NCBI RefSeq assembly: GCF_025420585.1
Contig: NZ_JAOEGB010000002.1
Location: 186,001 to 250,000, forward strand
DNA length: 64,000 nucleotides
Reading direction: 5' to 3'
Origin: Planotetraspora sp. A-T 1434
Lineage (GTDB): Bacteria; Actinomycetota; Actinomycetes; Streptosporangiales; Streptosporangiaceae
Part shown: piece after piece, positions 32,312-39,743 of the stretch
Numbering within the stretch: position 1 is the stretch's first letter
Layout: each line of letters opens with the position of its first letter
Program-made: the position numbers and the translations under genes
Notes under the pieces: generated by a model
The model's input: the letters and a program-made list of their open reading frames with translations, nothing else
Database searches by the model: none
Told to the model about the DNA's origin: nothing

Positions 32312-33118
32312 CTATCCGGCGAGGGCCGGGGCGTGGCCGGGAGCGCGGCCCTTCCCCGGAGGACCCGCGAACGCCTGGGCGACCTCCATCCAGGCGTCCG
32401 CCGTCTCGCCGGCCACCTCCAGGGTGGTGTCGTGCCGGTGACAGCGCTGTGTGACGAGCAGGCAGAAGTCGAGGGCCGGGCCGCGCACGACGTCGGGCAC
32501 GCCGATCGGCCCCGCGGCCCACACGGTCCCGCCGGGCAGAGTCAGCTCGACGCGCACGGGGCCGGCCGGGATCGGCAGGCCGCGCATCGCGAAGCCGTAC
32601 GGCATGGCCCGCACGCCGAGGGTCGCCACGTGGCGGAGCCGGACGGTCGGCACGCGGACTACGCCGAGCGCGTCCGCGACGTCCTGCCCGTGCGCCCACG
32701 TCTCCATCAGGCGGGCCGTGACGAACGACGCCGCCGACATGTCCGGCCCGTACCACGGCAGCCGGTCCTTCGCGTCCAGCCCCGCCAGCGCCTCGGTCAT
32801 GCGGGCGCGGGCGGCGCCGAACCAGTCGAGGACCTGCCGCGGGGCGAGGCCGCGGGAGGCGAGGACGAGTTCGTGGACCGCGCCGTCACCGCGGGCGAGC
32901 AGGGCGTCACGGGCGGAGCGGAAGCCCTCCGGATCGGCCGCGGCACCGGTCGCGGCGTCGTCGAACCAGGCCAGGTGACTGATCTGGTCTCGTACGGCCC
33001 AGCCCTCGGCGGGGGTCGGCAGCTCCCAGCCGGCCGGGTCGAGAGATTCGATCACGGTGATGAGCTCAGCCGTCTCGGCCCGGAGGTCGGCGATCAGTTC
33101 GGACATGGTAACGCCCAT
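32312..33118 (-). CDS. TIGR03084-like metal-binding (maleylpyruvate isomerase/DinB-type) protein
   Basis: 268 residues. The N terminus (MSELIADLRAETAELITVIESL ... GWAVRDQISHLAWFDDAA) is the DinB/maleylpyruvate isomerase-like helical bundle with the metal-binding His in DQISHLAWFD and a second in METWAHGQDVADAL. This matches the TIGR03084 family common in actinobacteria; its members may act as thiol-dependent (mycothiol) enzymes. ATG 33118 after GGGAG is used; ATG 33106 is an alternative. It is divergent from the small Cys-rich protein. Confidence 0.82.
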   Translation of the reverse strand: MGVTMSELIADLRAETAELITVIESLDPAGWELPTPAEGWAVRDQISHLAWFDDAATGAAADPEGFRSARDALLARGDGAVHELVLASRGLAPRQVLDWFGAARARMTEALAGLDAKDRLPWYGPDMSAASFVTARLMETWAHGQDVADALGVVRVPTVRLRHVATLGVRAMPYGFAMRGLPIPAGPVRVELTLPGGTVWAAGPIGVPDVVRGPALDFCLLVTQRCHRHDTTLEVAGETADAWMEVAQAFAGPPGKGRAPGHAPALAG

Positions 33119-33176
33119 GACATCTCCCGGTGACGTACGGCTCACGCCAGCGTAACCGAGGGAGAACAATAGGTAC

Positions 33177-33308
33177 ATGATCTGCGCAGCGTGCAAAGAC
33201 CGCAGGCACGAGGACTGCCGTGGGGGCTCGTGGTGCGACTGCCAGCACCAGGAGCCCCCGGAGGGACGCCACCCCGAGCCGCCGGAGAACTGGATCCGCC
33301 AGGGGTAG
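33177..33308 (+). CDS. 43-residue Cys-rich small protein
   Basis: MICAACKDRRHEDC is followed by GGSWCDCQHQEPPEG and a tail ending ENWIRQG. It has Cys at 3, 6, 14, 20 and 22 plus His at 11 and 24, which suggests a zinc knuckle or small metal site. The frame is intact, and similar mini-proteins seem to occur in actinomycetes (recalled, not checked). GAGGGAGAA lies upstream. It lies just before the sulfate assimilation operon, on the same strand, but the leader promoter at 33375 separates them. Function unknown. Confidence 0.7.
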   Translation: MICAACKDRRHEDCRGGSWCDCQHQEPPEGRHPEPPENWIRQG

Positions 33309-33374
33309 GCGCCGCGGGTCAGGCCCGCCGAAAGCGTGAACGGCCGATTACAGTCCCGAATCCTGGACGCGAAC

Positions 33375-33403
33375 TTGGACATCCAGGTTCTCCGGGGTAT
33401 CGT
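33375..33403 (+). promoter_or_regulatory. Promoter of the sulfate assimilation operon
   Basis: TTGGAC (33375-33380) and TATCGT (33398-33403) are separated by 17 bases. Transcription would start at about 33410-33411, i.e. at the ATG of the leader peptide, so the leader is probably translated from a leaderless mRNA. Confidence 0.65.
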
Positions 33404-33410
33404 TTGGGAC

Positions 33411-33494
33411 ATGCCAGCGGACCCATTGCTCGTCGTGCGACGCCACGTCGACCTTCTGCGTGTCCGTAGTGCCATCTGTATCGACGCCAGCTGA
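33411..33494 (+). CDS. Sulfur-metabolism leader peptide, 27 aa
   Basis: A 27-codon ORF containing LLVVRRHVDLLRVRSAIC, the well known actinobacterial 'putative leader peptide' pattern found before sulfur assimilation genes. It has a single Cys codon (TGT, 33477-33479) four codons from the last sense codon. Translation speed at this Cys would report cysteinyl-tRNA supply. Its last codons overlap one arm of a possible terminator (33483-33488), the classic arrangement for attenuation. Transcription probably starts at its own ATG. Confidence 0.88.
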   Translation: MPADPLLVVRRHVDLLRVRSAICIDAS

Positions 33495-33544
33495 TCGCCG
33501 CCCTCCGCTGTTGAGATCGGGCGCGTGACAGGCGTCTTTTCTTT
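33483..33544 (+). terminator. Attenuator terminator after the leader peptide
   Basis: GACGCC (33483-33488, inside the leader ORF) can pair with GGCGTC (33531-33536). GCCC/GGGC pairing nested inside extends the stem, and TTTTCTTT follows directly (33537-33544), a T-tract rare at this GC content. A ribosome near the leader stop would cover the 5' arm. This is read from sequence complementarity only. Confidence 0.6.
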
Positions 33545-33643
33545 GCCCCCACACTCGACGAAGAGGTGGGAGGCCGCCTGCGCAGCGCGTCCCGAGCCGT
33601 AGACCGATCCTCAGAAGACCGATCCTCGGAAAAGGACGTGCCC

Positions 33644-35326
33644 ATGAGCACCCCGGCCCGCCCGGCGAATCGCCACCACAAGCGCCCGCGCGGCGAGGGC
33701 CAGTGGGCTCTCGGTTACCGTGAGCCGCTGAACAAGAACGAGGAGAACAAGAAGAACGACGACGGGCTCAACGTCCGTCAGCGGATCATCGACGTCTACT
33801 CCAAGCGCGGTTTCGACTCGATCGACCCGGCCGACCTGCGCGGCCGGTTCCGCTGGCTCGGGCTGTACACCCAGCGCAAGCCCGGGATCGACGGCGGCAA
33901 GACCGCCATCCTGGAGCCCGAGGAGCTCGACGACCGCTACTTCATGCTCCGCGTGCGCATCGACGGCGGCCAGCTCAGCCTGGAGCAGCTCCGGGTGATC
34001 GCCGACATCTCCAACGAGTACGCCAGGGGCACCGCCGACATCACCGACCGGCAGAACATCCAGCTCCACTGGATCGAGGTGGAGGCCGTCCCCGACATCT
34101 GGGAGCGGCTGGAGGCGGTCGGCCTGTCCACCACGGAGGCCTGCGGCGACACCCCTCGTGTCGTGCTCGGCTGCCCTCTGGCCGGGATCGACGCGGACGA
34201 GGTGATCGACGGCACCCGGCAGATCCACGACATCACCGAGCGGTACATCGGCGACAAGGCGTTCTCGAACCTGCCGCGCAAGTTCAAGTCGGCGGTCAGC
34301 GGCTGCCCGGCGCACTGCACCGTCCACGAGATCAACGACGTGGCGTTCGTGGGCGTCGTCAACGAGCGGGGCGAGCAGGGCTTCGACGTCTGGGTGGGCG
34401 GCGGCCTGTCGACCAACCCGATGTTCGGCAAGCGGCTGGGCGCCTTCGTGCGGCCCGACCAGGTCCACGAGGTGTGGGCGGGGATCTGCGGGGTGTTCCG
34501 CGACTACGGCTACCGCCGCCTGCGCCACCGTGCCCGGATCAAGTTCCTGGTCGGCGACTGGGGCGCCGGGAAGTTCCGCCAGGTGCTCGAGACCGAATAT
34601 CTGAAGTACACACTGCCCGACGGCCCGGCTCCGGAGCAGCCGCGGGGCGGCCGGCGCGACCACGTCGGCGTCTACCCGCAGAAGGACGGCAACTTCTATG
34701 TCGGCTTCGCGCCCAAGGTGGGCCGGGTCGACGGCGACAAGCTGCACCAGATCGCCGACATCGCCGAGCGCCACGGCTCGACCCGGGTGCGGACCACCGT
34801 CGAGCAGAAGATGGTCGTCCTCGACGTCGCGCCCGACCAGGTCGACTCGATCGTCAGGGAGCTGGAGGCGGCCGACCTGCGGGTCACCCCCTCGACGTTC
34901 CGCCGCCAGACGATGGCCTGCACCGGCATCGAGTTCTGCAAGCTCGCGATCGTCGAGACCAAGGCCACCGCGTCCGACCTGATCGACGAGCTGGAGAAGC
35001 GGCTCCCCGGCTTCACCGACCCGCTGACCATCAACGTCAACGGCTGCCCGAACTCCTGCGCCCGCATCCAGGTCGCCGACATCGGGCTCAAGGGCCAGCT
35101 CGTCGTCGACGACAAGGGCGAGCAGGTCGAGGGCTTCCAGATCCACCTCGGCGGCTCGATCGGGCTCAACCCGACCTTCGGCCGCAAGGTCCGGGGGCTG
35201 AAGGCCACCGCCGCGGAGCTCCCCGACTACGTGGAGCGGGTCGTGCGCAACTTCGAGAAGCAGAAGAACGAGGGCGAGACCTTCAGCGAGTGGGTCCAGC
35301 GCGCCGACGAGGCAGACCTGAAATGA
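33644..35326 (+). CDS. Assimilatory sulfite reductase (ferredoxin type)
   Basis: 560 residues of the siroheme/[4Fe-4S] nitrite/sulfite reductase family, reducing sulfite to sulfide with six electrons. The cluster and siroheme cysteines are in TMACTGIEFCKLA and NVNGCPNSCARIQ (C-X5-C and C-X3-C). Two half-repeats (RIDGGQLSLEQLRVIADISNEYARG and the C-terminal VRTTVEQK half) are present. ATG 33644 follows GGAAAAGGACGTGCCC. The next gene overlaps by four bases (ATGA). Upstream leader and attenuator imply control by cysteine. Confidence 0.95.
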   Translation: MSTPARPANRHHKRPRGEGQWALGYREPLNKNEENKKNDDGLNVRQRIIDVYSKRGFDSIDPADLRGRFRWLGLYTQRKPGIDGGKTAILEPEELDDRYFMLRVRIDGGQLSLEQLRVIADISNEYARGTADITDRQNIQLHWIEVEAVPDIWERLEAVGLSTTEACGDTPRVVLGCPLAGIDADEVIDGTRQIHDITERYIGDKAFSNLPRKFKSAVSGCPAHCTVHEINDVAFVGVVNERGEQGFDVWVGGGLSTNPMFGKRLGAFVRPDQVHEVWAGICGVFRDYGYRRLRHRARIKFLVGDWGAGKFRQVLETEYLKYTLPDGPAPEQPRGGRRDHVGVYPQKDGNFYVGFAPKVGRVDGDKLHQIADIAERHGSTRVRTTVEQKMVVLDVAPDQVDSIVRELEAADLRVTPSTFRRQTMACTGIEFCKLAIVETKATASDLIDELEKRLPGFTDPLTINVNGCPNSCARIQVADIGLKGQLVVDDKGEQVEGFQIHLGGSIGLNPTFGRKVRGLKATAAELPDYVERVVRNFEKQKNEGETFSEWVQRADEADLK

Positions 35327-35475
35327 GCGAGCGCGCGGCGCCGTTCTACTGCCCCTACTGCGGCGAGGAAGACCTGGAGCCCTATGTCACCGAGGAGGAG
35401 AGCCACGGATGGTACTGCCGCTCCTGCGCCCGCGCCTTCCGGGTGAAGTTCCTCGGCCTGGGCGTCCGTTCCTGA
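35323..35475 (+). CDS. Small zinc-ribbon protein of the cys operon
   Basis: 50 residues with FYCPYCGEEDLEPYV and WYCRSCARAFRVKFLGLG, two C-x-x-C pairs forming a zinc ribbon. Similar mini-proteins sit between sulfite reductase and cysH in actinobacterial operons. It overlaps the sulfite reductase stop by four bases, so the two are translationally coupled. Function not established; a metallochaperone or electron carrier for the reductase is possible. Confidence 0.85.
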   Translation: MSERAAPFYCPYCGEEDLEPYVTEEESHGWYCRSCARAFRVKFLGLGVRS

Positions 35476-35519
35476 ACCACTTAATCCATGATCCGTTGAT
35501 TGACGTGTGAGGAGTAGCA

Positions 35520-36248
35520 ATGACCCTGGTGGAGATAGAGGCCAATCTGGACCGGCAGCGGGCGACGCTCGACCTGCAGAGCATCGTCGAGTCCGCGGCG
35601 GAGTTCCTGGAGGACGCGCCCGCCCGCGAGATCATCCGCTGGGCGGCGGCCACGTTCGGCGACCGCCTCTGTCTCACCTCCTCGATGAGCGACGCGCTGC
35701 TGATCGACCTGGTCAGCCGGGTGAAGCCGGGCGTTGACGTGCTCTTCATCGACACCGGCTACCACTTCGCCGAGACCATCGGCACCCGCGACGCCGTCCA
35801 GCAGGTCTACGACGTCAACGTCATCAACATCACGCCGTCCAGGACGGTCGCCGAGCAGGAGCGCGACCTCGGGCCCCGCCTGTTCGGCCGCAACCCCGAC
35901 CTGTGCTGCTACCTGCGCAAGGTCGAGCCGCTCAACCGGGCGCTCGAGCCGTACCTCGCCTGGATCTCCGGGATCCGCCGCGACGAGTCCCCGACCAGGA
36001 CGAACACCAAGGTCGTGGAGTGGGACGCCAAGCGCCAGATGGTCAAGGTGAACCCGATCGCGCGGTGGACCCAGGAGGAGGTCGACAACTACATCGCGGA
36101 CAACGGGGTGCTGATCAACCCGTTGCACTACGACAACTACCCGTCGATCGGCTGCGCTCCCTGCACCCGCCAGGTGGCCCCCGGCGAGGACCCGAGGAGC
36201 GGCCGCTGGTCCGGCCTCGGCAAGATCGAGTGCGGCATCCACCTCTGA
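35520..36248 (+). CDS. cysH: Adenylylsulfate (APS) reductase
   Basis: 242 residues of the PAPS/APS reductase family. The paired cysteines in NPDLCCYLRKVEPLN and in IGCAPCTRQV (CC ... C-x-x-C) bind a [4Fe-4S] cluster, which marks APS rather than PAPS reductases. SGIRRDESPTR and the C-terminal catalytic Cys in KIECGIHL are present. It reduces adenylylsulfate to sulfite with thioredoxin. The start has GAGGAG eight bases upstream. It is followed by a core array and the chelatase gene. Confidence 0.95.
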   Translation: MTLVEIEANLDRQRATLDLQSIVESAAEFLEDAPAREIIRWAAATFGDRLCLTSSMSDALLIDLVSRVKPGVDVLFIDTGYHFAETIGTRDAVQQVYDVNVINITPSRTVAEQERDLGPRLFGRNPDLCCYLRKVEPLNRALEPYLAWISGIRRDESPTRTNTKVVEWDAKRQMVKVNPIARWTQEEVDNYIADNGVLINPLHYDNYPSIGCAPCTRQVAPGEDPRSGRWSGLGKIECGIHL

Positions 36249-36261
36249 GCCACCCCTCCGC

Positions 36262-36379
36262 CGTGATCATGCACAGGTTCCCGGGAACGGCCTCCGACCT
36301 GCCCCACCCTTCGCCGTGATCATGCATAAGTTCCCGTCCGCACCCGACGACCAGGCAGAAGTCCATCCGTGATCATGCA
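36262..36379 (+). repeat. 53-bp-period GATC core array, locus D (3 cores)
   Basis: CGTGATCATGCA starts at 36262, 36315 and 36368, exactly 53 bases apart. Unit 1 continues CAGGTTCCCGGGAA and has a GACCTGC block 33 bases in; unit 2 continues with TAAGTTCCCG and an ACCAGGC block at the same place. The third core overlaps the start codon of the next gene (GTG 36369 / ATG 36375). Confidence 0.9.
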
Positions 36380-37127
36380 GAGCCGTACCGCTGACAACCC
36401 GCCGCTCATCGCGGTGGCGCACGGGTCCCGCGATCCGCGCGCCGCCGCGACGGTGGAGGAGCTCCTGCATGCCGTACGGCTGACGCGCCCGGATCTCGAC
36501 GTCCGGACGGCGTACCTGGACCACGCGCCGCCCACCCTCGCCCGTGCCCTGGCCGGGCTGGATGAGGCCGTCGTCCTTCCCCTGCTGCTCACGGCGGCCT
36601 ACCACAGCCGCGTGGACATCCCCGGCGCGCTGCGTGAGGCGTCCGCCCGCAACCCCAGGCTCCGCGTCCACCGGGGCGAGACCCTGGGGCCGCACCCGCT
36701 GCTCGTCACGGCCCTCGAACGCCGCCTCGCCGAGGCCGGGGTCACTATCGGCGCGCCGGACACCGCCGTGGTCCTCGTCTCCGCCGGTTCGAGCGACCGC
36801 CGGGCCAACGCCGTCATCGCCCGCATGGCCCGGCAATGGGCCCGGTCACGCCCCTGGTGGTCGGTGACCGCCGCGTACGCCTCCGCCGCCGCCCCGTCCC
36901 CCGAGGACGAGGTCGTACGGCTCAGGCGCGCTGGGGCCTCCCACGTGGTCGTCGCGCCCTACCTGCTGGCGCCCGGTCACTTCGCCGACAAGGTCGAGCG
37001 CGACAGCCTGAAGGCCGGAGCCGACGTGGTGGCCGGAGTCCTCGGCCCGGCGCCCGAACTCGTCACGATCCTGGTCGAACGGTACGCGCAGGCCGTACAC
37101 CGCTCGCCGGACGTGGCGACGGCCTGA
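36375..37127 (+). CDS. Sirohydrochlorin chelatase (SirB/CbiX family)
   Basis: 250 residues. The N-terminal half is typical: PPLIAVAHGSRDPRAAATVEELL (active-site His in AHGSRDP), AYLDHAPPTLARAL, LLTAAYHSRVDIPGAL. The C-terminal half repeats the fold (VVVAPYLLAPGHFADKV). It inserts iron (or cobalt) into sirohydrochlorin; next to sulfite reductase the role is siroheme supply. ATG 36375 lies inside the third repeat core; GTG 36369 is an alternative. No clear Shine-Dalgarno precedes either. Confidence 0.88.
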   Translation: MQSRTADNPPLIAVAHGSRDPRAAATVEELLHAVRLTRPDLDVRTAYLDHAPPTLARALAGLDEAVVLPLLLTAAYHSRVDIPGALREASARNPRLRVHRGETLGPHPLLVTALERRLAEAGVTIGAPDTAVVLVSAGSSDRRANAVIARMARQWARSRPWWSVTAAYASAAAPSPEDEVVRLRRAGASHVVVAPYLLAPGHFADKVERDSLKAGADVVAGVLGPAPELVTILVERYAQAVHRSPDVATA

Positions 37128-37131
37128 ACGG

Positions 37132-38001
37132 TCACTCGGTGAAGGGGTCGCCGCCGTCCGGCGGCACGTAGAGGGTCTCGCTCGGATTCTGCGACTCCTC
37201 GGCGAACGGATTGCCGACGGAGGCGCCTTCGCACTCTGACGACAGGACATCCTGCCCGTTGGGCTTGTGGATCACGATGTCCTTGGTGCAACTGCGAGGC
37301 GTCGGCGGCAACATTGAGGACTCGACAGGGTCACTCGATCCAAACTCCATCTCGGTGACGGCGACATTCCACCGCACCGCGTACGGCTTGGCCCCCGCGG
37401 CGACCGACTCCACCTCGGCCATGTTCAGGGGCCGCTGGAAGGTCCGTACCGAACGTGGAAGGTCCGAGGCGGCCACCACGAGCACGTCCACCGTGTTCGT
37501 TCCCGGACGCGGATGCTCCCCGTCCTCGCCGAACAATCTGTACCCGGTGCGGGACGCGTCCGTCCCACGGCACGGGCCGCTGGCGGCGGGGACGCCGTTG
37601 ATCCAGACAAGCACGTACAAGGGTGCCGGACAGCCCACTTCGAGCCCCATCGCCTTCTGCCCGCCCTCGAACGGCAGCCGCTGCTTGACGCCGCCCTCCC
37701 TGTAGCCGGCGTGGGCGAGCACCTTGGTCACCGTGTATTCCCCGGGCCTCCACGTGGGGGACGGCTGGGCCATGACGGCGGACCAGATGTCGTCCGGCGC
37801 CCGGGTGGTGACCGTGTGGGGCGTGACGAGGAGGCCAGTGGTGGCCAGTCCGGCCGCGAGAACGGCGCCGGCGGAGGCGAGCCGACGCCGCCGGATGCGC
37901 TGGACCCGGCGGTTCACGTCGGCGACCGTCACGCCCCTGGCGAGGCCGTCGTCGCTGTCACAGGCGAGGAGATCGCGAAGTTCGGTTTCGGTGATGGGCA
38001 T
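37132..38001 (-). CDS. Membrane protein partner of SigE-family sigma factor (probable anti-sigma-like)
   Basis: 289 residues. A short cytoplasmic N terminus (ITETELRDLLACDSDDGLARGVTVADVNRRVQRIRRRR) is followed by one membrane helix (LASAGAVLAAGLATTGLLVTP, about 39-59) and a long outer domain with Cys pairs. It follows the sigma factor gene by two bases, a position usual for proteins that hold the sigma factor at the membrane. The outer part has no recognised domain. ATG 38001 is used, after GGAGAG. Confidence 0.75.
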   Translation of the reverse strand: MPITETELRDLLACDSDDGLARGVTVADVNRRVQRIRRRRLASAGAVLAAGLATTGLLVTPHTVTTRAPDDIWSAVMAQPSPTWRPGEYTVTKVLAHAGYREGGVKQRLPFEGGQKAMGLEVGCPAPLYVLVWINGVPAASGPCRGTDASRTGYRLFGEDGEHPRPGTNTVDVLVVAASDLPRSVRTFQRPLNMAEVESVAAGAKPYAVRWNVAVTEMEFGSSDPVESSMLPPTPRSCTKDIVIHKPNGQDVLSSECEGASVGNPFAEESQNPSETLYVPPDGGDPFTE

Positions 38002-38003
38002 CT

Positions 38004-38501
38004 CTAGCTCTCCAGGCTCATCGCGGAGCGGGCCGCGGGATCGACACGGAGCTTGGCCAGGGCCCTGCTCGCCTGGCTTCGTACGGTCGCCACCGAGCAG
38101 CCGAGGATCTGGCCGATCTCCGGGTCGCCCAGGTCCGCGAAGTAGCGCAGCACGATCACGGCTCGCTGCTTGGGCGGCAGGCACGCGAGGGCCCGCCGTA
38201 CGGCGTCGCGGGAGCCGAGGAGGTCGGTGCGGTCCTCGGCGGCGGGCTCGGGCAGCGTGGAAGTCGGCACCTCGCCGCGCCAGCGTCTCCGCCACCAGGA
38301 GGCGTGGGTGTTGGCCAGCACGCGGTAGACGTAGGGGTCGGGGTTGTCGCCGACCCTGGCCCAGGCGAGCCAGGCCTTGGCCAGCGCGGTCTGCAGCAGG
38401 TCCTCGGCCGTCGCCCAGTCGCGGCAGAGGAGGTAGGCCGTCCGCAGCAGGCGAGCCGAGCGCTGCTCGACGTAGCGCTCGAAATCGGCTCGATCGCGCA
38501 T
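38004..38501 (-). CDS. SigE-family RNA polymerase sigma factor
   Basis: 165 residues. Region 2 lies at about 10-75 (FERYVEQRSARLLRTAYLLCRDWATAEDLLQTALAKAWLAW, YVYRVLANTHASWWRRR) and region 4 at about 105-155 (LPPKQRAVIVLRYFADLGDPEIGQILGCSVATVRSQASRALAKL). This is the SigE-family group of extracytoplasmic function sigma factors in actinobacteria. The membrane protein encoded next is the likely partner. The promoter region lies beside locus E. Confidence 0.93.
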   Translation of the reverse strand: MRDRADFERYVEQRSARLLRTAYLLCRDWATAEDLLQTALAKAWLAWARVGDNPDPYVYRVLANTHASWWRRRWRGEVPTSTLPEPAAEDRTDLLGSRDAVRRALACLPPKQRAVIVLRYFADLGDPEIGQILGCSVATVRSQASRALAKLRVDPAARSAMSLES

Positions 38502-38617
38502 GCGGCGTCCTCAGTCGTCCGGTGAACCGTCACACCGAGCAGTACGCCCCGGCCCCGTCCGTCCGTTGCATCCCCCGGCGAAGTGGAAACCCTAAACGCA
38601 TTCTGGGCCTGGTCCCG

Positions 38618-38758
38618 CGCATGATCACGGGCGCCGTCTCCGCAGGCCGGCGCGTGTCCGCGGGACTCCGCGCATGATCACGACGTGGGGATGCGCAGGC
38701 CGGAAGCCACCTCGGGGAAGCCTCGCATGATCACGACGTGGGGATGCGCATGATCACC
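38618..38758 (-). repeat. 53-bp-period GATC core array, locus E (3 cores plus one)
   Basis: Minus-oriented cores (GCATGATCACG) end at 38629, 38682 and 38735, exactly 53 bases apart; a further core ends at 38758, 23 bases beyond. On the minus strand units read CGTGATCATGCG followed by a CTTCCCC or GTCCCGC block. The array is in the sense orientation downstream of the DUF1707 gene and upstream of the sigma factor gene. Confidence 0.85.
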
Positions 38759-38776
38759 ACCCAAGAGAGAGGGAGG

Positions 38777-39664
38777 TTACGCGTGATCGCCGAAGTCGCG
38801 GCGGGGGTGGCGGGCCTGGCGCCGGATCTCCCGCTCGGCCTGACGCGCCTCACGCCTGATCTCGCGCTCGGCCTGGTGCGACTCGCGCATGAACTGGCGC
38901 TGGGCGTCGCGGCCCTCGCGCATCATCTCCCGGCGGGCCTCGCGGCCGTCCTGTACGGCCTGCCAGACGTCGTGGCGCAACTGCTGATGGTCGTAGCCGA
39001 GGAGACCGTGGCGCATCTCCTCGCGACGGTCCAACCACCACTCGCTCCACGCGAACCAGGCGCGCTTGATCGGCTCCGCCCGCGAGTCGCCGATGACCTT
39101 CACGTCGCCCATCACGACGTACGCCCTGACCCTGACGACGGGAGCGTTGTGCCCGGACGGGGCCTCGACGACCTGGACCTTCTTGTCCCCCATGATCGCC
39201 ATGCCGGTCAGCTCGACGTCGACGCCGTCCGGGACAATGATCTTGATGTTGCCCATGACGCAGGTGGCCACGATGTCCACCTGATTCGTGCGGACCTCGG
39301 CCTGCCGGAGGTCGAGCGTCACGTCTCCCATGACGCAGACCGCGCCGATCTCCTCGTCGATCCGCCACTTTCCCTTGCGGACGGTGTCGCCCATGACCGC
39401 GACGATCCACTTGCGGACCCCGCCGCGCATCGCCGGAGCCACGGGCTGCGGGGCGGCGGGCTGAGGGGCGGCGGCCGGAGCGCCGCCGGGCAGATCGGCG
39501 GTGATCTGCGCGAGCTCGGCGTGGGTCTGGGCGAGGTAGGCCGCCTCCGTGCGCTCCGTCAACTCCGCGAGGGTGAGCCGCCCCTCGACCGAGGCTTCAC
39601 GGAGCCTCTCCACCACGGACTCCCGCTCGGCGTCGGAAGCACGCATTCCGCCCGGATCATTCAC
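38777..39664 (-). CDS. DUF1707 / LiaF-like cell-wall stress domain protein
   Basis: 295 residues. The N-terminal DUF1707 (SHOCT-like) domain, about 7-57, reads MRASDAERESVVERLREASVEGRLTLAELTERTEAAYLAQTHAEL. A LiaF-like DUF2154 part follows with the repeating VMGD motif (IVAVMGDTVRKG, VCVMGDVTL, TCVMGNIKI, AIMGDKKV, VVMGDVKV). The last 75 residues are a long, highly charged Arg/Glu helix (REARREMMREGRDAQRQFM). No membrane segment is present. It may be a regulator tied to envelope stress; this is an inference. Confidence 0.85.
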   Translation of the reverse strand: MNDPGGMRASDAERESVVERLREASVEGRLTLAELTERTEAAYLAQTHAELAQITADLPGGAPAAAPQPAAPQPVAPAMRGGVRKWIVAVMGDTVRKGKWRIDEEIGAVCVMGDVTLDLRQAEVRTNQVDIVATCVMGNIKIIVPDGVDVELTGMAIMGDKKVQVVEAPSGHNAPVVRVRAYVVMGDVKVIGDSRAEPIKRAWFAWSEWWLDRREEMRHGLLGYDHQQLRHDVWQAVQDGREARREMMREGRDAQRQFMRESHQAEREIRREARQAEREIRRQARHPRRDFGDHA

Positions 39665-39743
39665 GCCCTACACGCTATCCCGCCGGGCGGGCCCGCCCAA
39701 TCCTCCTTGGGAAGGAATCGGCCGCCTGTGTGAGCATGGAGAG

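Noticed and set aside
38777-39733. Plus-strand frame opposite the DUF1707 gene
   Set aside because: The minus-strand frame has clear DUF1707 and VMGD-repeat features; the plus-strand product is Leu/Ala/Arg-rich shadow sequence.
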